A DNA stretch of 64,000 bases from a bacterium (lineage in GTDB: Bacteria > Zhuqueibacterota > Zhuqueibacteria > Residuimicrobiales > Krinioviventaceae). Location of the stretch: the NCBI GenBank assembly GCA_029561455.1, contig JAKQIY010000047.1, positions 64,332 to 128,331 of the forward strand, given 5' to 3'. The notes below the pieces were generated by a model. It was not told the DNA's origin. It ran no database searches and worked only from the letters and a program-made list of their open reading frames with translations. This document shows positions 8,513-16,815 of the stretch, one piece after another. Each line of letters starts with the position of its first letter. Positions within the stretch are counted from its first letter, which is position 1. The position numbers were made by a program, and so were the translations under genes.

Positions 8513-8624
8513 GGGGCGAAGCATCTGTTCCAGACTAACTATTCAAGTCAACCGGTTCCGCAAAAGATGCTTCGCCCGTATAGCAATAAAAAGATTTCTC
8601 GTCGCAAGCTCCCCGGAATGACAT
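8513..8624 (-). repeat. Composite inverted repeat element, module B, copy 1
   Basis: Read on the minus strand it runs ATGTCATTCCGGGGAGC, TTGCGACGAGA, an A/T spacer, GGGCGAAGCATCT, a loop containing AGTTAGTCTGGAACAG, and AGATGCTTCGCCCC. The two GGGCGAAGCATCT arms form a 13-bp stem. The same order of words appears on the plus strand at 61948-62056, so this is a second copy in the opposite orientation 53 kb away. Confidence 0.85.
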
Positions 8625-8777
8625 ACCGGAGGAAGCGAACACAACCCGGCATCTCGATACGTCCCGAAAGGTAAAGCAATGGGACTACTCGATGACCGTA
8701 ATGTTTTTGTCATTCCAACGAGCGTAGTAACTTCCGGTTTTACCGCACCGGGGAGCATCCTCTATACGATCAGTCTG

Positions 8778-8799
8778 GGGACAGGTCGCGACCTGTCCC
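8778..8799. repeat. Perfect 22-bp palindrome
   Basis: GGGACAGGTCG followed exactly by its reverse complement CGACCTGTCCC. It lies about 95 bp upstream of the phosphodiesterase start, so it could be an operator for a dimeric regulator or one more repeat-family hairpin. Its place at the edge of the repeat region favours the latter. Confidence 0.6.
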
Positions 8800-8894
8800 T
8801 ACAGAAAATAACAATTGCATCCTATTCCCCGGATTAATATTTTACCCGGCGCTGTTACAATTTTTAAATTGGAATGATTAGAGAGGATAAAGCT

Positions 8895-9371
8895 ATGAAA
8901 GTCGCGCTCATGTCCGACAGCCACGATAACCTGGATGCGTTAAAACGGGCGGTGGACTATTGCAATAAAATCAAAGTCGATCATGTACTTCACGGCGGGG
9001 ATTTGGTAGCGCCGTTTGTATACAAAGTACTGAAAAACCTGGAAGCCCCTATAACCATTGTCTTCGGGAACAATGACGGCGAAAAACACGGCCTGCGCCA
9101 GGTGTTCAAAGACCGCATTTTTGATCCGCCGCACGCCCTCACCCTGGACGGCCGCAAAGTGTTGATGCTGCACGATCCGATCTTGCTCGATGAACTGCGC
9201 GAATCACCGCACTATGATTTGATCTTGTACGGCCACATTCACCAGATAGAAATAACTCAAGGCGTCAATATCGTCGTCAATCCCGGCGAGTTGTGCGGCT
9301 GGCTGAGCGGCAAATCCACCATGGCGATATGGGATACCAAAACAAATCAAGTCGAGTTGGTTGAAATATAG
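8895..9371 (+). CDS. YfcE/MJ0936-family metallophosphodiesterase
   Basis: 158 residues from the ATG at 8895, preceded by GAGAGG at an 8-base spacing; an ATG at 8874 lies upstream of that site and would add seven residues. All metallophosphoesterase motifs are present: SDSHDN (residues 8-13), HGGDLV, GNNDGEK and GHIHQ near the C-terminus, so the di-metal centre should be complete. The short single-domain form fits the YfcE/MJ0936 group, soluble phosphodiesterases that act on small artificial and perhaps cyclic nucleotide substrates. It ends 8 bp before the convergent YciO gene. Physiological substrate unknown. Confidence 0.9.
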   Translation: MKVALMSDSHDNLDALKRAVDYCNKIKVDHVLHGGDLVAPFVYKVLKNLEAPITIVFGNNDGEKHGLRQVFKDRIFDPPHALTLDGRKVLMLHDPILLDELRESPHYDLILYGHIHQIEITQGVNIVVNPGELCGWLSGKSTMAIWDTKTNQVELVEI

Positions 9372-9379
9372 GCGGGAGA

Positions 9380-9997
9380 TTAATAGCCCAGCAGCGTTTT
9401 GTCGAAATTCTTGCCTTCGCGGATAAGCAGGGGCGTATCGCCGCTCAGGTCGATGACGGTAGACGGCTCGAGGCCGCCAGAGCCGTTATCGAGGAACAAG
9501 TCGACAAAATGTTCAAAACAGTCGGCAATTTCGTCAGGGTCGTTCATATACTGATTGTCCGGCAGCCCGGCGCTGGTGCTGATGATAGGCGCACCGAATT
9601 CCTGCAGCAGGGTGTGGCAAACCAGGTTGTCCGGCACGCGAATACCGACGGTATTCTTTTTTTCCACTAAAATTTTGGGAACCAGTCGGGTCGCTTCGAG
9701 GATGAACGTATAAGGCCCGGGCAGCAGCCGGCGCATGATCTTGTAAGAGGGGTTTGATACATGCGCATATTTGGCTATATCTTTTAAATCGGGACATATA
9801 AAGCTGAGCCGCTTTTGCTTTTTTTGTCCCTTGATTTGGTAAATCCGTTCCACCGCTTTTTTGTTGAACAGGTCGCAGCCCAGCCCGTACACCGTATCGG
9901 TGGGGTAAATGATCAGTCCGCCTTCGCGCAGTACTTCAATAGCTGTTTCGATGTTGCGCTTTTGCGGATTTAGTGAATGTATTTCCAGCCGGATCAT
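9380..9997 (-). CDS. yciO: YciO-type YrdC-domain protein (Sua5/YciO/YrdC family)
   Basis: 205 residues from the ATG at 9997, preceded by GGGAAA; a TTG at 10012 in the same frame is a weaker start. The YrdC fold is clear: IIYPTDTVYGLGCD, LLPGPYTFILEATRLVPK, TVGIRVPDN, PIISTSAG and STVIDLSGDTPLLIREG. Length and the LSFICPDLKDIAKYAHVSN stretch resemble E. coli YciO more than TsaC/Sua5. YrdC-domain proteins make threonylcarbamoyl-AMP for tRNA t6A; YciO-type members may be paralogues with weak or different activity, so whether this is the cell's t6A enzyme is open. Convergent with the phosphodiesterase gene; divergent from ldh. Confidence 0.88.
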   Translation of the reverse strand: MIRLEIHSLNPQKRNIETAIEVLREGGLIIYPTDTVYGLGCDLFNKKAVERIYQIKGQKKQKRLSFICPDLKDIAKYAHVSNPSYKIMRRLLPGPYTFILEATRLVPKILVEKKNTVGIRVPDNLVCHTLLQEFGAPIISTSAGLPDNQYMNDPDEIADCFEHFVDLFLDNGSGGLEPSTVIDLSGDTPLLIREGKNFDKTLLGY

Positions 9998-10127
9998 CGT
10001 TTCCCAATCCAATAAATTCTAACATTACAAGCGGTATTAATTTACAACAACGGCGCGAAAAAACAAATGGATTAAATGACATAATTGTTGTGTTTACATA
10101 TTCCTGTACTTGAAGAAAGAATAAATT

Positions 10128-11090
10128 ATGTTAACTACTTTAGATAAATTAAGTTTAAAAGTCTGCGTCATCGGCGCCGGTCAGGTGGGCTCCACGTTTG
10201 CTTACGCGCTGTTGATGCGCGGCCTGGCTTCGGAAATTGTGTTGATCGATCAAAACCATGAACTGGCAGAGGGTCAGGCGGAAGATATGAGTCACGGCCT
10301 GCCCTATGTTCACCCGGCATTTATTCACGCCGGCGATTATACGGATTGCCGCAATGCCGATGTGATCGTTATAACCGCCGGGGCGGCGCAAAAGCCCGGC
10401 GAAACCCGTCTTGATTTGACCAGGCGGAATGTGGATATCTACCGGCAGATCATTCCTGCTATAACCAAATATACCCGGGATGCCATTCTCATCATCGTTT
10501 CAAATCCTGTGGATGTGTTGACATACGCCGCGGTTAAATTTTCCGGGTTCCCGGCGGAACGGGTCATCGGCACCGGCACCACGCTGGACAGCGCCCGGCT
10601 ACGGTTTTTACTCAGCCAGCACTGCCGGGTCGACACCCGTAATGTCCACGCCTATATCATTGGCGAGCATGGCGACAGCGAAGTTGCGGTATGGAGCCTG
10701 GCGCATATCAGCGGCGTCAGCCTGGATGCCTATTGCAAAAATTGCAGCCGCAAATGCCCGCAAATACCGCGCGACAGCATTTTTGAGCAGGTAAAAACCG
10801 CCGCCTATCACCTGATCGAGAAAAAAGGCGCTACCTGGTATGCTATCGGCCTGGCAACGCTGGCAATTGTGGAAAGCCTGGTGCGCGATCAGAATTCGAT
10901 TTTAACGGTATCGACGCTGCTGGGTAATTATCATGGTATTAGCGATGTTTGTTTGAGCGTGCCGACCAAACTGAACGGTAACGGTGTGGCGGAGCGAATT
11001 CTTTTACCGCTCGATAAAGTTGAAATGACCGGGCTGCACCGCTCTGCAGATATTTTACAAATGGCGATCAAAAAAGCCGGTCTTGAATAA
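10128..11090 (+). CDS. ldh: L-lactate dehydrogenase (NAD-dependent)
   Basis: 320 residues, the normal size. The NAD-binding motif GAGQVGST starts at residue 16. Substrate specificity is set by the loop AAQKPGETRLDL: Gln88 is at the position that is Gln in lactate dehydrogenases and Arg in malate dehydrogenases, and Arg94 is the mobile-loop arginine. Asp154, Arg157 (DSARLR) and His181 (GEHGDSE) give the catalytic pair and the substrate-binding arginine. It should interconvert pyruvate and L-lactate, closing NADH balance in fermentation. An AAGAAAG site precedes the ATG. It is the first gene of a plus-strand run; the next gene is a metal permease 61 bp on, probably unrelated. Confidence 0.93.
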   Translation: MLTTLDKLSLKVCVIGAGQVGSTFAYALLMRGLASEIVLIDQNHELAEGQAEDMSHGLPYVHPAFIHAGDYTDCRNADVIVITAGAAQKPGETRLDLTRRNVDIYRQIIPAITKYTRDAILIIVSNPVDVLTYAAVKFSGFPAERVIGTGTTLDSARLRFLLSQHCRVDTRNVHAYIIGEHGDSEVAVWSLAHISGVSLDAYCKNCSRKCPQIPRDSIFEQVKTAAYHLIEKKGATWYAIGLATLAIVESLVRDQNSILTVSTLLGNYHGISDVCLSVPTKLNGNGVAERILLPLDKVEMTGLHRSADILQMAIKKAGLE

Positions 11091-11151
11091 TTTTTTGGTT
11101 CTCTGCATCTAACAAATATAATTGTGTATATTCATTTCAGGACTATATTAA

Positions 11152-12426
11152 ATGATCATAGATTTTGTTTTCGGGGTGTTAAAAAGTTCCTACGTTTTGT
11201 TGAAGGAAATGGCGCCGTACCTGTTGTTCGGTTTTTTGAGCGCCGGAATTTTGCGCGAGTTCATTTCCACCGAACAGATCGCCCGGCACCTGGGTAAAAA
11301 CAGTTTCGGCTCGGTCGTCAAGGCGGCGTTGTTCGGCGTACCCTTGCCGTTATGCTCCTGCGGGGTCATTCCGCCGACCATGACGTTGCGTAATGCCGGC
11401 GCCAGTCGCGGCGCGGTATTATCGTTTTTGATCGCCACGCCCACCACCGGGGTGGATTCGATTTTTGCCACGTATTCTTTGCTGGGCCCGGTGTTTGCAG
11501 TGTACCGGGTGGCAGCCAGCTTTTTTGCCGGCATCTTTTCCGGCATTGCCGCGAATTTGTTTGACAGTGGTTCTGACGGCGCGGGGCCGATGCCTCAACC
11601 CCAGGCAGTGGTTTCCCGTATAAAACCCGGCTTATTGTCCCGTATTTATAAAATATTCCATTACGCTTTTGTTGAATTGCTGAGCGACATCGGCAAGTGG
11701 CTGCTCATCGGCATAGTGATCGGCGGTCTTATTACTTGGCTGATCCCGCCGGATTTCTTTCAATCAACTTTTACCTCCCGTTGGCAGGCGATGCTGCTGA
11801 TCTTGCTGGTCAGCGTTCCGTTATATGTGTGCGCCACCGGTTCAATACCCATTGCCGCAGCGCTGATGATGAAGGGCCTCAATCCCGGCGCCGCATTTGT
11901 GTTGTTATTGGCAGGCCCGGCCACCAACGCCGTAACTATCACCGTGATCTCGCGGTATCTCGGTAAAAAGAGCACGCTCATCTACCTGTCTACACTGATC
12001 ATTTCCAGTATGGGGTTTGGCTTTATACTGGACTTTATCTGGAACCGGTTCGACCTGGCTTTTACTTTCCATCACCAACATAATCACCAGATACTGCCTG
12101 GCTGGTTAAATACAAGTTCGGCAATTTTCTTAACTGTAATGCTGGCTTTTGTACTGGTAAAAAAGTATATTTCTGGCAGGCAAAAACCAATCGAGGTAAG
12201 TAATATGCAAGTTAACGATAAATCAACCGACCTGCTGGTGCCGGGCATGACCTGCAATAACTGTGTAACTCATGTAAAAAATGCCCTGGTAAAACTGGCG
12301 GGGGTAGTATCTGTTAATATTGATTTAAGCAGCAAGCTGGTACGGGTGCAGCATACGGGCAGCATCGGCAAGCAGGAACTTGCCCTGGCGGTGGAGAATT
12401 CCGGTTACCAGGTTGCAAACAAATAG
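11152..12426 (+). CDS. SO_0444-type Cu/Zn efflux permease with C-terminal HMA domain
   Basis: 424 residues. The N-terminal 350 or so form an ArsP/DUF318-type permease with about eight to ten hydrophobic helices and the signature PLPLCSCGVIPP (Cys68, Cys70), expected to carry metal through the inner membrane. A linker leads to a heavy-metal-associated domain with GMTCNNC (Cys368, Cys371) and the ferredoxin-like pattern ending ALAVENSGYQV. This fusion is typical of the SO_0444-like Cu/Zn efflux group. The stop codon is 10 bp before aspA, so the two may share a transcript. The metal specificity is from family knowledge, not from the sequence. Confidence 0.88.
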   Translation: MIIDFVFGVLKSSYVLLKEMAPYLLFGFLSAGILREFISTEQIARHLGKNSFGSVVKAALFGVPLPLCSCGVIPPTMTLRNAGASRGAVLSFLIATPTTGVDSIFATYSLLGPVFAVYRVAASFFAGIFSGIAANLFDSGSDGAGPMPQPQAVVSRIKPGLLSRIYKIFHYAFVELLSDIGKWLLIGIVIGGLITWLIPPDFFQSTFTSRWQAMLLILLVSVPLYVCATGSIPIAAALMMKGLNPGAAFVLLLAGPATNAVTITVISRYLGKKSTLIYLSTLIISSMGFGFILDFIWNRFDLAFTFHHQHNHQILPGWLNTSSAIFLTVMLAFVLVKKYISGRQKPIEVSNMQVNDKSTDLLVPGMTCNNCVTHVKNALVKLAGVVSVNIDLSSKLVRVQHTGSIGKQELALAVENSGYQVANK

Positions 12427-12436
12427 CGGAGAAGGC

Positions 12437-13840
12437 ATGGAATACCGTGCGGAAAAGGATTCCCTGGGAACCCGGCAGGTTCCTGCCGATGTCTATTATG
12501 GCATTCAAACCCTACGTGCTGTGGAGAATTTTCCCATCAGCGGGCGAACAGCGCATGTGCATTTTATTTGGGCGACGGCGGCGGTCAAGTGTGCCGCCGC
12601 TGCGGTGAACCGGGAAATGGGGTTGATCGACAAACAAATCGGCGACGCCATTGTTACCGCGGCTACGGAAGTGATGCAGGGACGATTTCACGACCAGTTT
12701 GTGGTGGATGTTTACCAGGCGGGCGCCGGAACGTCGCACCACATGAACGCCAACGAAGTGATCGCCAACCGCGCTATCGAACTGTTGGGCGGCGCCAAAG
12801 GCGATTACAGCCGCATCCATCCCAACGATCATGTCAATTTTGGCCAGTCCACCAACGATGTGTTCCCCACGGCTATGCGCCTGGCGATTTTACGTTCCCT
12901 GCCGGGATTGGTGCGCGCTTTATATATACTCAGCCAGGAACTGGCCAACAAGGGACGCGAGTTTTCATCTGTTGTTAAAAGCGGCCGCACTCATTTACAG
13001 GACGCTGTACCGGTTACGTTAGGTCAGGAATTTGAAGCCTGGTCCGTTACCGTACAACGCTGCCTGAAAGGGATAACCAACGCCGCGGAAGAGCTGAAAG
13101 AGATGGGCATTGGCGGCAGCGCCGCCGGTACGGGGCTTAATACCCATCCGGAATTTCGTTACCGGGTAGTGAAAATTTTATCTCAATACCTGCATACGGA
13201 TTTAAAAGCAAGCTCTAATCTGTTCGAAGCCATGCAGAGTATGCGCCCGTTTGCCGCATTTTCCGGGGCGCTGAAGGAATGTGCGCTGGAACTGATCCGT
13301 ATCGCTAATGATATGCGTTTGTTGGCTTCCGGCCCCACTACCGGATTGAATGAAATCACCCTGCCGCCGGTGCAGCCCGGGTCTTCTATTATGCCGGGCA
13401 AGGTGAACCCGGTGATGGCGGAAATGCTGAATATGGTCTGTTTCCAGGTAGCGGGCTATGACGCCACCGTTACCCTGGCGTCGCAGGCGGGGCAACTGGA
13501 ACTGAACGTGATGATGCCGGTCATCATACATTCAATTCTCGATGCCATGACTTTGTTGGGCAACGCTGTTACCGCGTTCACTGAAAAAGCTGTTACCGGA
13601 ATTGTCGCTAATGAACAAGTATGCAGAAATTACTTGTATAAAAGTCTTGGCCTGGCTACAGTATTGAATGTGGTAATCGGGTACGACAAAGCAGCGGAGG
13701 TGATGAAAAAATCCCTGAACAGCGGCAAAACTGTAGTAAATATTATTGAAGAGGAGGGTATTTTATCACCGGAACAAATAAGCCGTTTGTTTGATGCCGA
13801 CTTGCTAACGCAACCGGGAGTACCGGATATTAAACAATGA
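12437..13840 (+). CDS. aspA: Aspartate ammonia-lyase (aspartase)
   Basis: 467 residues from the ATG at 12437, behind a GGAGAAGG site; an in-frame ATG at 12380 lies inside the upstream gene. The fumarase/aspartase signature GSSIMPGKVNP occupies residues 315-325 and supplies the catalytic serine loop. Features favouring aspartase over class II fumarase are GAGTSHHMNANEVIANRAIELLG, the VNFGQSTNDVFPTA block, and a C-terminus of aspartase type (GITANKEVC-like GIVANEQVCRNY). It deaminates L-aspartate to fumarate and ammonia in the cytoplasm, feeding fumarate to respiration or the TCA cycle. Placement next to a metal permease looks incidental. Confidence 0.92.
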   Translation: MEYRAEKDSLGTRQVPADVYYGIQTLRAVENFPISGRTAHVHFIWATAAVKCAAAAVNREMGLIDKQIGDAIVTAATEVMQGRFHDQFVVDVYQAGAGTSHHMNANEVIANRAIELLGGAKGDYSRIHPNDHVNFGQSTNDVFPTAMRLAILRSLPGLVRALYILSQELANKGREFSSVVKSGRTHLQDAVPVTLGQEFEAWSVTVQRCLKGITNAAEELKEMGIGGSAAGTGLNTHPEFRYRVVKILSQYLHTDLKASSNLFEAMQSMRPFAAFSGALKECALELIRIANDMRLLASGPTTGLNEITLPPVQPGSSIMPGKVNPVMAEMLNMVCFQVAGYDATVTLASQAGQLELNVMMPVIIHSILDAMTLLGNAVTAFTEKAVTGIVANEQVCRNYLYKSLGLATVLNVVIGYDKAAEVMKKSLNSGKTVVNIIEEEGILSPEQISRLFDADLLTQPGVPDIKQ

Positions 13841-14004
13841 ACGGTTATGAGTACTTCCGGGTATAATATTTTTTCGGTCTTTATAAAATATTAGTTTGAT
13901 TTTTACCTGCCTTTTTTGTAACATTAATATAACTTTTTCACCTGTTTGTACCCGGTTATATGAATAAAGCCTGACAGTTTTTATTATTTAACCAGGAGTC
14001 TGGT

Positions 14005-14571
14005 ATGCATGATTTTTTACTCGAAACTGTTCGTTTACGGCTGCGTCTCTTCCGCGAAGATGACCTGGACGCCTTGTTGCGCTGTCGCAGCGATGAGCGG
14101 GTAGCCCGTTTCCAGTTGTGGGATCCTTTTACAGCCGATGATGCAAAAAATTTTATAAATGTTTGGAAAGAAATACCCCCCGGCACCCCGGGAAGCTGGA
14201 GCGCCATTGCCATACAGCTTAAAAAGACCTGCGAGGTGATAGGAGACTGTGCTTTAAAAGTGGAAAATGGTGAAAACTTACAAGGTGAAATCGGTTTTAA
14301 TCTCTCCCCGGTGCACCAGGGCAGGGGTTATGCTACTGAAGCCTGTCGTAGTTTACTGGAATATGCATTTCGGGAATTAAAACTTCATCGGATAATTGCC
14401 GTTATGGATGCGGACAATAAAGACGCCATAGCCCTGTGTGAACGGGTGGGTATGCGCCGCGAAGCGTATTACAAGCAAAACACCTGGTATAAAAATCATT
14501 GGGGCGATGAAGTGGTGTTTGCGATTTTACAAAAAGAGTTTTTAGCCGCTAATGAGAGCGGCATTATTTAA
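14005..14571 (+). CDS. GNAT acetyltransferase, RimJ/RimL type
   Basis: 188 residues. The start TVRLRLRLFREDDLDALL and the acetyl-CoA-binding motif HQGRGYATEACRSLLEYAF, followed by RIIAVMDADNKDAIALCERVGMRREAYYKQN, define the RimJ/RimL branch of GNAT enzymes, which acetylate N-terminal amines of proteins or small molecules. An AGGAG site lies 9 bp before the ATG. Stand-alone, with 164 bp before it and a long hairpin after it. The substrate is unknown; antibiotic resistance or ribosomal-protein acetylation are both possible for this family. Confidence 0.9.
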   Translation: MHDFLLETVRLRLRLFREDDLDALLRCRSDERVARFQLWDPFTADDAKNFINVWKEIPPGTPGSWSAIAIQLKKTCEVIGDCALKVENGENLQGEIGFNLSPVHQGRGYATEACRSLLEYAFRELKLHRIIAVMDADNKDAIALCERVGMRREAYYKQNTWYKNHWGDEVVFAILQKEFLAANESGII

Positions 14572-14623
14572 GTGTTAATTTATCGGGGCGTAATACAGGG
14601 ACTTGCCGGAGCGGATGACGCAT

Positions 14624-14683
14624 ATTAACGGTAGGGAATGATTGCGGTGATAGGAATAGTAATCACCGTGACATTCCGTTAAT
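14624..14683. terminator. Long interrupted hairpin after the acetyltransferase gene
   Basis: Three stem segments nest exactly: ATTAAC with GTTAAT (14624-14629, 14678-14683), GGAATG with CATTCC (14635-14640, 14672-14677) and CGGTGAT with ATCACCG (14645-14651, 14662-14668), separated by small internal loops. No T-run follows, so it may be a Rho-assisted stop, an mRNA 3' end stabiliser or a small RNA. It lies 50 bp past the acetyltransferase stop and 58 bp before the next start. Confidence 0.4.
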
Positions 14684-14741
14684 GAATGGGCGATAATAAA
14701 AAACCATTATGTAATGATTTTATGTGCAAAGGAGGACTGCC

Positions 14742-15281
14742 ATGCGTTACATGAGTGTTCTAGTTGTTTTGGTAACAGTTGCATTTTCGTGCAGCCGGGA
14801 CAAGAATCCGGTCAATGTGGAACTGCCGGATAATGGCTCCGGAGTGCTATCGATCCAGACAGATAAAGTCAGTTACACCTGGACGAATGGGGAAGGCGGC
14901 TTGCATCTCTATTTGAACGGCACGGTTACGAATACCGGCAAATGCAATCTTTATTCGCGCCTCAGCGCCAATCCCGATTTTGGATCATGGGATGAGCCGT
15001 TTTGTTGCATCGCCGGTAATTCGTGGGGACAAATTGAGAAGTATAATACAGCCACCGACTCCTGGGAAAACACTGAAATTGAAGGTTGGCTGATCGAGGG
15101 CAGCGCTTTTTTAACGCTGGAATCAAAAACTACCTATCCGCTCCAGGCGCCTTTATCAAATCGTTCCGATAACCGCGACGCCGGGCAGTACCGAATTGCG
15201 AAAGCTTTTACTCTTGAGCAAAACCCCGGTGAAGCAGCAAGAAAATACCGGGCTTTTTCCAATACTTTTGAGATCAGGTAA
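14742..15281 (+). CDS. Lipoprotein of unknown function, paralogue 1 of a tandem pair
   Basis: 179 residues from the ATG at 14742, chosen because AAAGGAGG sits just upstream; an ATG at 14724 precedes that site. The N-terminus MRYMSVLVVLVTVAFSC ends in a lipobox-type cysteine and is followed by SRDKNP, so it should be a lipid-anchored protein. The mature part is a single beta-rich domain (IQTDKVSYTWTNGEGG, LYLNGTVTNTG, GNSWGQIEKYN, SWENTEIEGWLIEGS) that aligns along its length with the next gene, product of a tandem duplication. The pattern of a short extracellular beta-sandwich is all that can be said; no known family recognised. Confidence 0.8.
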   Translation: MRYMSVLVVLVTVAFSCSRDKNPVNVELPDNGSGVLSIQTDKVSYTWTNGEGGLHLYLNGTVTNTGKCNLYSRLSANPDFGSWDEPFCCIAGNSWGQIEKYNTATDSWENTEIEGWLIEGSAFLTLESKTTYPLQAPLSNRSDNRDAGQYRIAKAFTLEQNPGEAARKYRAFSNTFEIR

Positions 15282-15333
15282 GTAAAAGTTAATTGGTTAT
15301 TCCGACTCACCGATTTCTACTTTGGAGGTAAAT

Positions 15334-15873
15334 ATGCGATCAGGTGAAATTTTATTCCTTTCAGCATTAATTATTTGCCTGTCATGTGCGCAGGACAAAA
15401 ATCCTTTGGAATCGCCGCCGGTTGCGGCCGGGGATGGTTATTTTGTTATTAAAACCGAAAAGACTGATTTTTCCTGGGAACTGGGTGAATCGTCTTATTA
15501 TGTTCAGGTAAATGGCTCTATCAGAAATACCGGCGACCAGGTGTTCTATTCCCGCATCGGCGATGCTTATAATATGGCTGACTCGATGTTGTTTCATATT
15601 ACCGGAAATTCAGGCGGCCAGGTTGAAAAATTCAACTCTGCTGCCAAATCCTGGGAAAAATGTGAAATAATCGGACTAGCGTATGAGGGCACGAAATATG
15701 TGCCGATAATTCCCGGTAATACTTATTTCTATAGCGCCCTTTTAAGTATAAATACCGGCGAAAACAAGGTAACCGGCTCCTTTCGCATTGTATTGGATTA
15801 TTGTCCAGAGAAAAAACCTGGTGATAATACCCTATTCTACCGGGATTATTCAAATGTTTTTACGATTGAATAA
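15334..15873 (+). CDS. Lipoprotein of unknown function, paralogue 2 of a tandem pair
   Basis: 179 residues from the ATG at 15334, preceded by TTTGGAGG. MRSGEILFLSALIICLSC gives the lipobox cysteine, followed by AQDKNP, nearly the same as SRDKNP in the previous gene. Shared blocks are IKTEKTDFSWELGESS, VQVNGSIRNTG, GNSGGQVEKFN, SWEKCEI, LAYEGTKY and the closing YSNVFTIE against FSNTFEIR. The two copies are clearly diverged, so the duplication is old. Same strand, 52 bp after the first, with its own ribosome-binding site. Convergent with the beta-barrel gene. Confidence 0.8.
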   Translation: MRSGEILFLSALIICLSCAQDKNPLESPPVAAGDGYFVIKTEKTDFSWELGESSYYVQVNGSIRNTGDQVFYSRIGDAYNMADSMLFHITGNSGGQVEKFNSAAKSWEKCEIIGLAYEGTKYVPIIPGNTYFYSALLSINTGENKVTGSFRIVLDYCPEKKPGDNTLFYRDYSNVFTIE

Positions 15874-15890
15874 TGATCTGCTATAAGCGG

Positions 15891-15934
15891 AGCGACCATG
15901 CGCCGGCAAGCGCACTAACCGGCACATGACCGCT
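15891..15934. terminator. Imperfect hairpin between convergent genes
   Basis: AGCGACCATGCGCCGG (15891-15906) faces CCGGCACATGACCGCT (15919-15934); 13 of 16 positions are Watson-Crick pairs. It lies between the convergent lipoprotein and beta-barrel genes, where a bidirectional stop is expected, but no T-run follows on either strand. Confidence 0.35.
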
Positions 15935-15947
15935 GCGGATTCTAGTT

Positions 15948-16679
15948 TTACAGGTGGTACAGTATGCCAAGGGAGAGGTTGAGGGTATCGATGCACTTTT
16001 CAGTAGCTTTGGCGGTCATTTTGCCATCTTTGACATTATATATAGTGTTCTCCTTATTGCCGGCAACATTCAGCCAGTTGTAGAGAATATTTACATCCAT
16101 ATCGAGAGCGGCGTTGAGTGGAATACGAAAGCCCATACCGGTGGACAACCCCAACTTTAATCCTTCCGGGGCGCTGCCCAGCGCTTCTACCAGGCGGGAA
16201 TAGGATTGCAGGGGATCGTCATTTATAAAGCCCGGGGTGCGCTCAAACTCCGGCTGGGCAAAGTTATTGGCAAGCACACATAAGGAAAGATAGGGAACAA
16301 CTTTTTCGGCCAGGAATTCATATTCCACGCCGGCGCCCAGGCTAAAATACGGCATGGTGGTAACTAAATGCATGTATTCATTATAGCCGGTGTATGGACT
16401 GACGGCATCCACATATTCTCCGTCGCCCTTGACCCGGCCATAACGCAGCAAACCGACCAGAGATAGTGATTTATTCACAGCATACCTGGCTTTGGCGCCG
16501 ACAACATAGCCGCCGGAGATTTCCAGTCCGCCCTCAGTGAGCTTTTGAGTCAATTCCTGCGGCTGGCTGGCTTTGGCCATTGCCCCGAACAAGCCAACCT
16601 GAATTTTTTGCTCCTGCGCAAAACCGGTCGTCAGTGCCAGCAGGCATACCGTCATTACAACCATGAACCCGTTTCGCAT
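15948..16679 (-). CDS. Outer-membrane beta-barrel protein
   Basis: 243 residues with a signal peptide MRNGFMVVMTVCLLALTTGFAQ, cleaved so that the mature protein begins EQ or QEQ. The rest alternates amphipathic strands (KIQVGLFGAMA, ISGGYVVGAKARYAV, LSLVGLLRYGRV, PYFSLGAGVEYEFL, VPYLSLCVLANN, LKLGLSTGMGFRIPL, LDMDVNILYNWLNV, LNLSLGILYHL) and ends in an aromatic/hydrophobic strand, as in OmpW/porin-like eight-stranded barrels. A GAGGAG site precedes the start. Gene-specific function unknown. 136 bp upstream on the same strand is the MuiA-like gene. Confidence 0.8.
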   Translation of the reverse strand: MRNGFMVVMTVCLLALTTGFAQEQKIQVGLFGAMAKASQPQELTQKLTEGGLEISGGYVVGAKARYAVNKSLSLVGLLRYGRVKGDGEYVDAVSPYTGYNEYMHLVTTMPYFSLGAGVEYEFLAEKVVPYLSLCVLANNFAQPEFERTPGFINDDPLQSYSRLVEALGSAPEGLKLGLSTGMGFRIPLNAALDMDVNILYNWLNVAGNKENTIYNVKDGKMTAKATEKCIDTLNLSLGILYHL

Positions 16680-16815
16680 ATTTTTCTCCTCTTTTAGGGA
16701 TAGAAAAGGGGGTTAATAATGAAATGTGATTGAAAACCAATAATCGTTTTTCACTGTTGATGGTTTATCAAATCATCTAACACCTCTGCTGCGAAAAAGT
16801 TTCAATTATTTCATA

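Larger units (their letters stand above)
7352..8894. other. 1.5-kb non-coding region built of palindromic repeats
   Basis: No credible gene is visible on either strand. The stretch holds a 430-bp direct duplication (7453-7882 and 8031-8460), several hairpins of 8-13 bp stem (7406-7424; 7466-7489; 7523-7542; 7618-7637; about 7990-8015), a composite inverted element (8513-8624), module-A words (about 8650-8700) and a perfect palindrome (8778-8799). Short open frames here translate repeat sequence and lack ribosome-binding sites. It separates the AraC regulator from the phosphodiesterase gene, both on the plus strand. Confidence 0.75.

Noticed and set aside
8474-8674. Open frame inside the palindromic repeat region
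   Set aside because: Translates module B sequence; no start signal, and the same words recur in inverted form at 61948.
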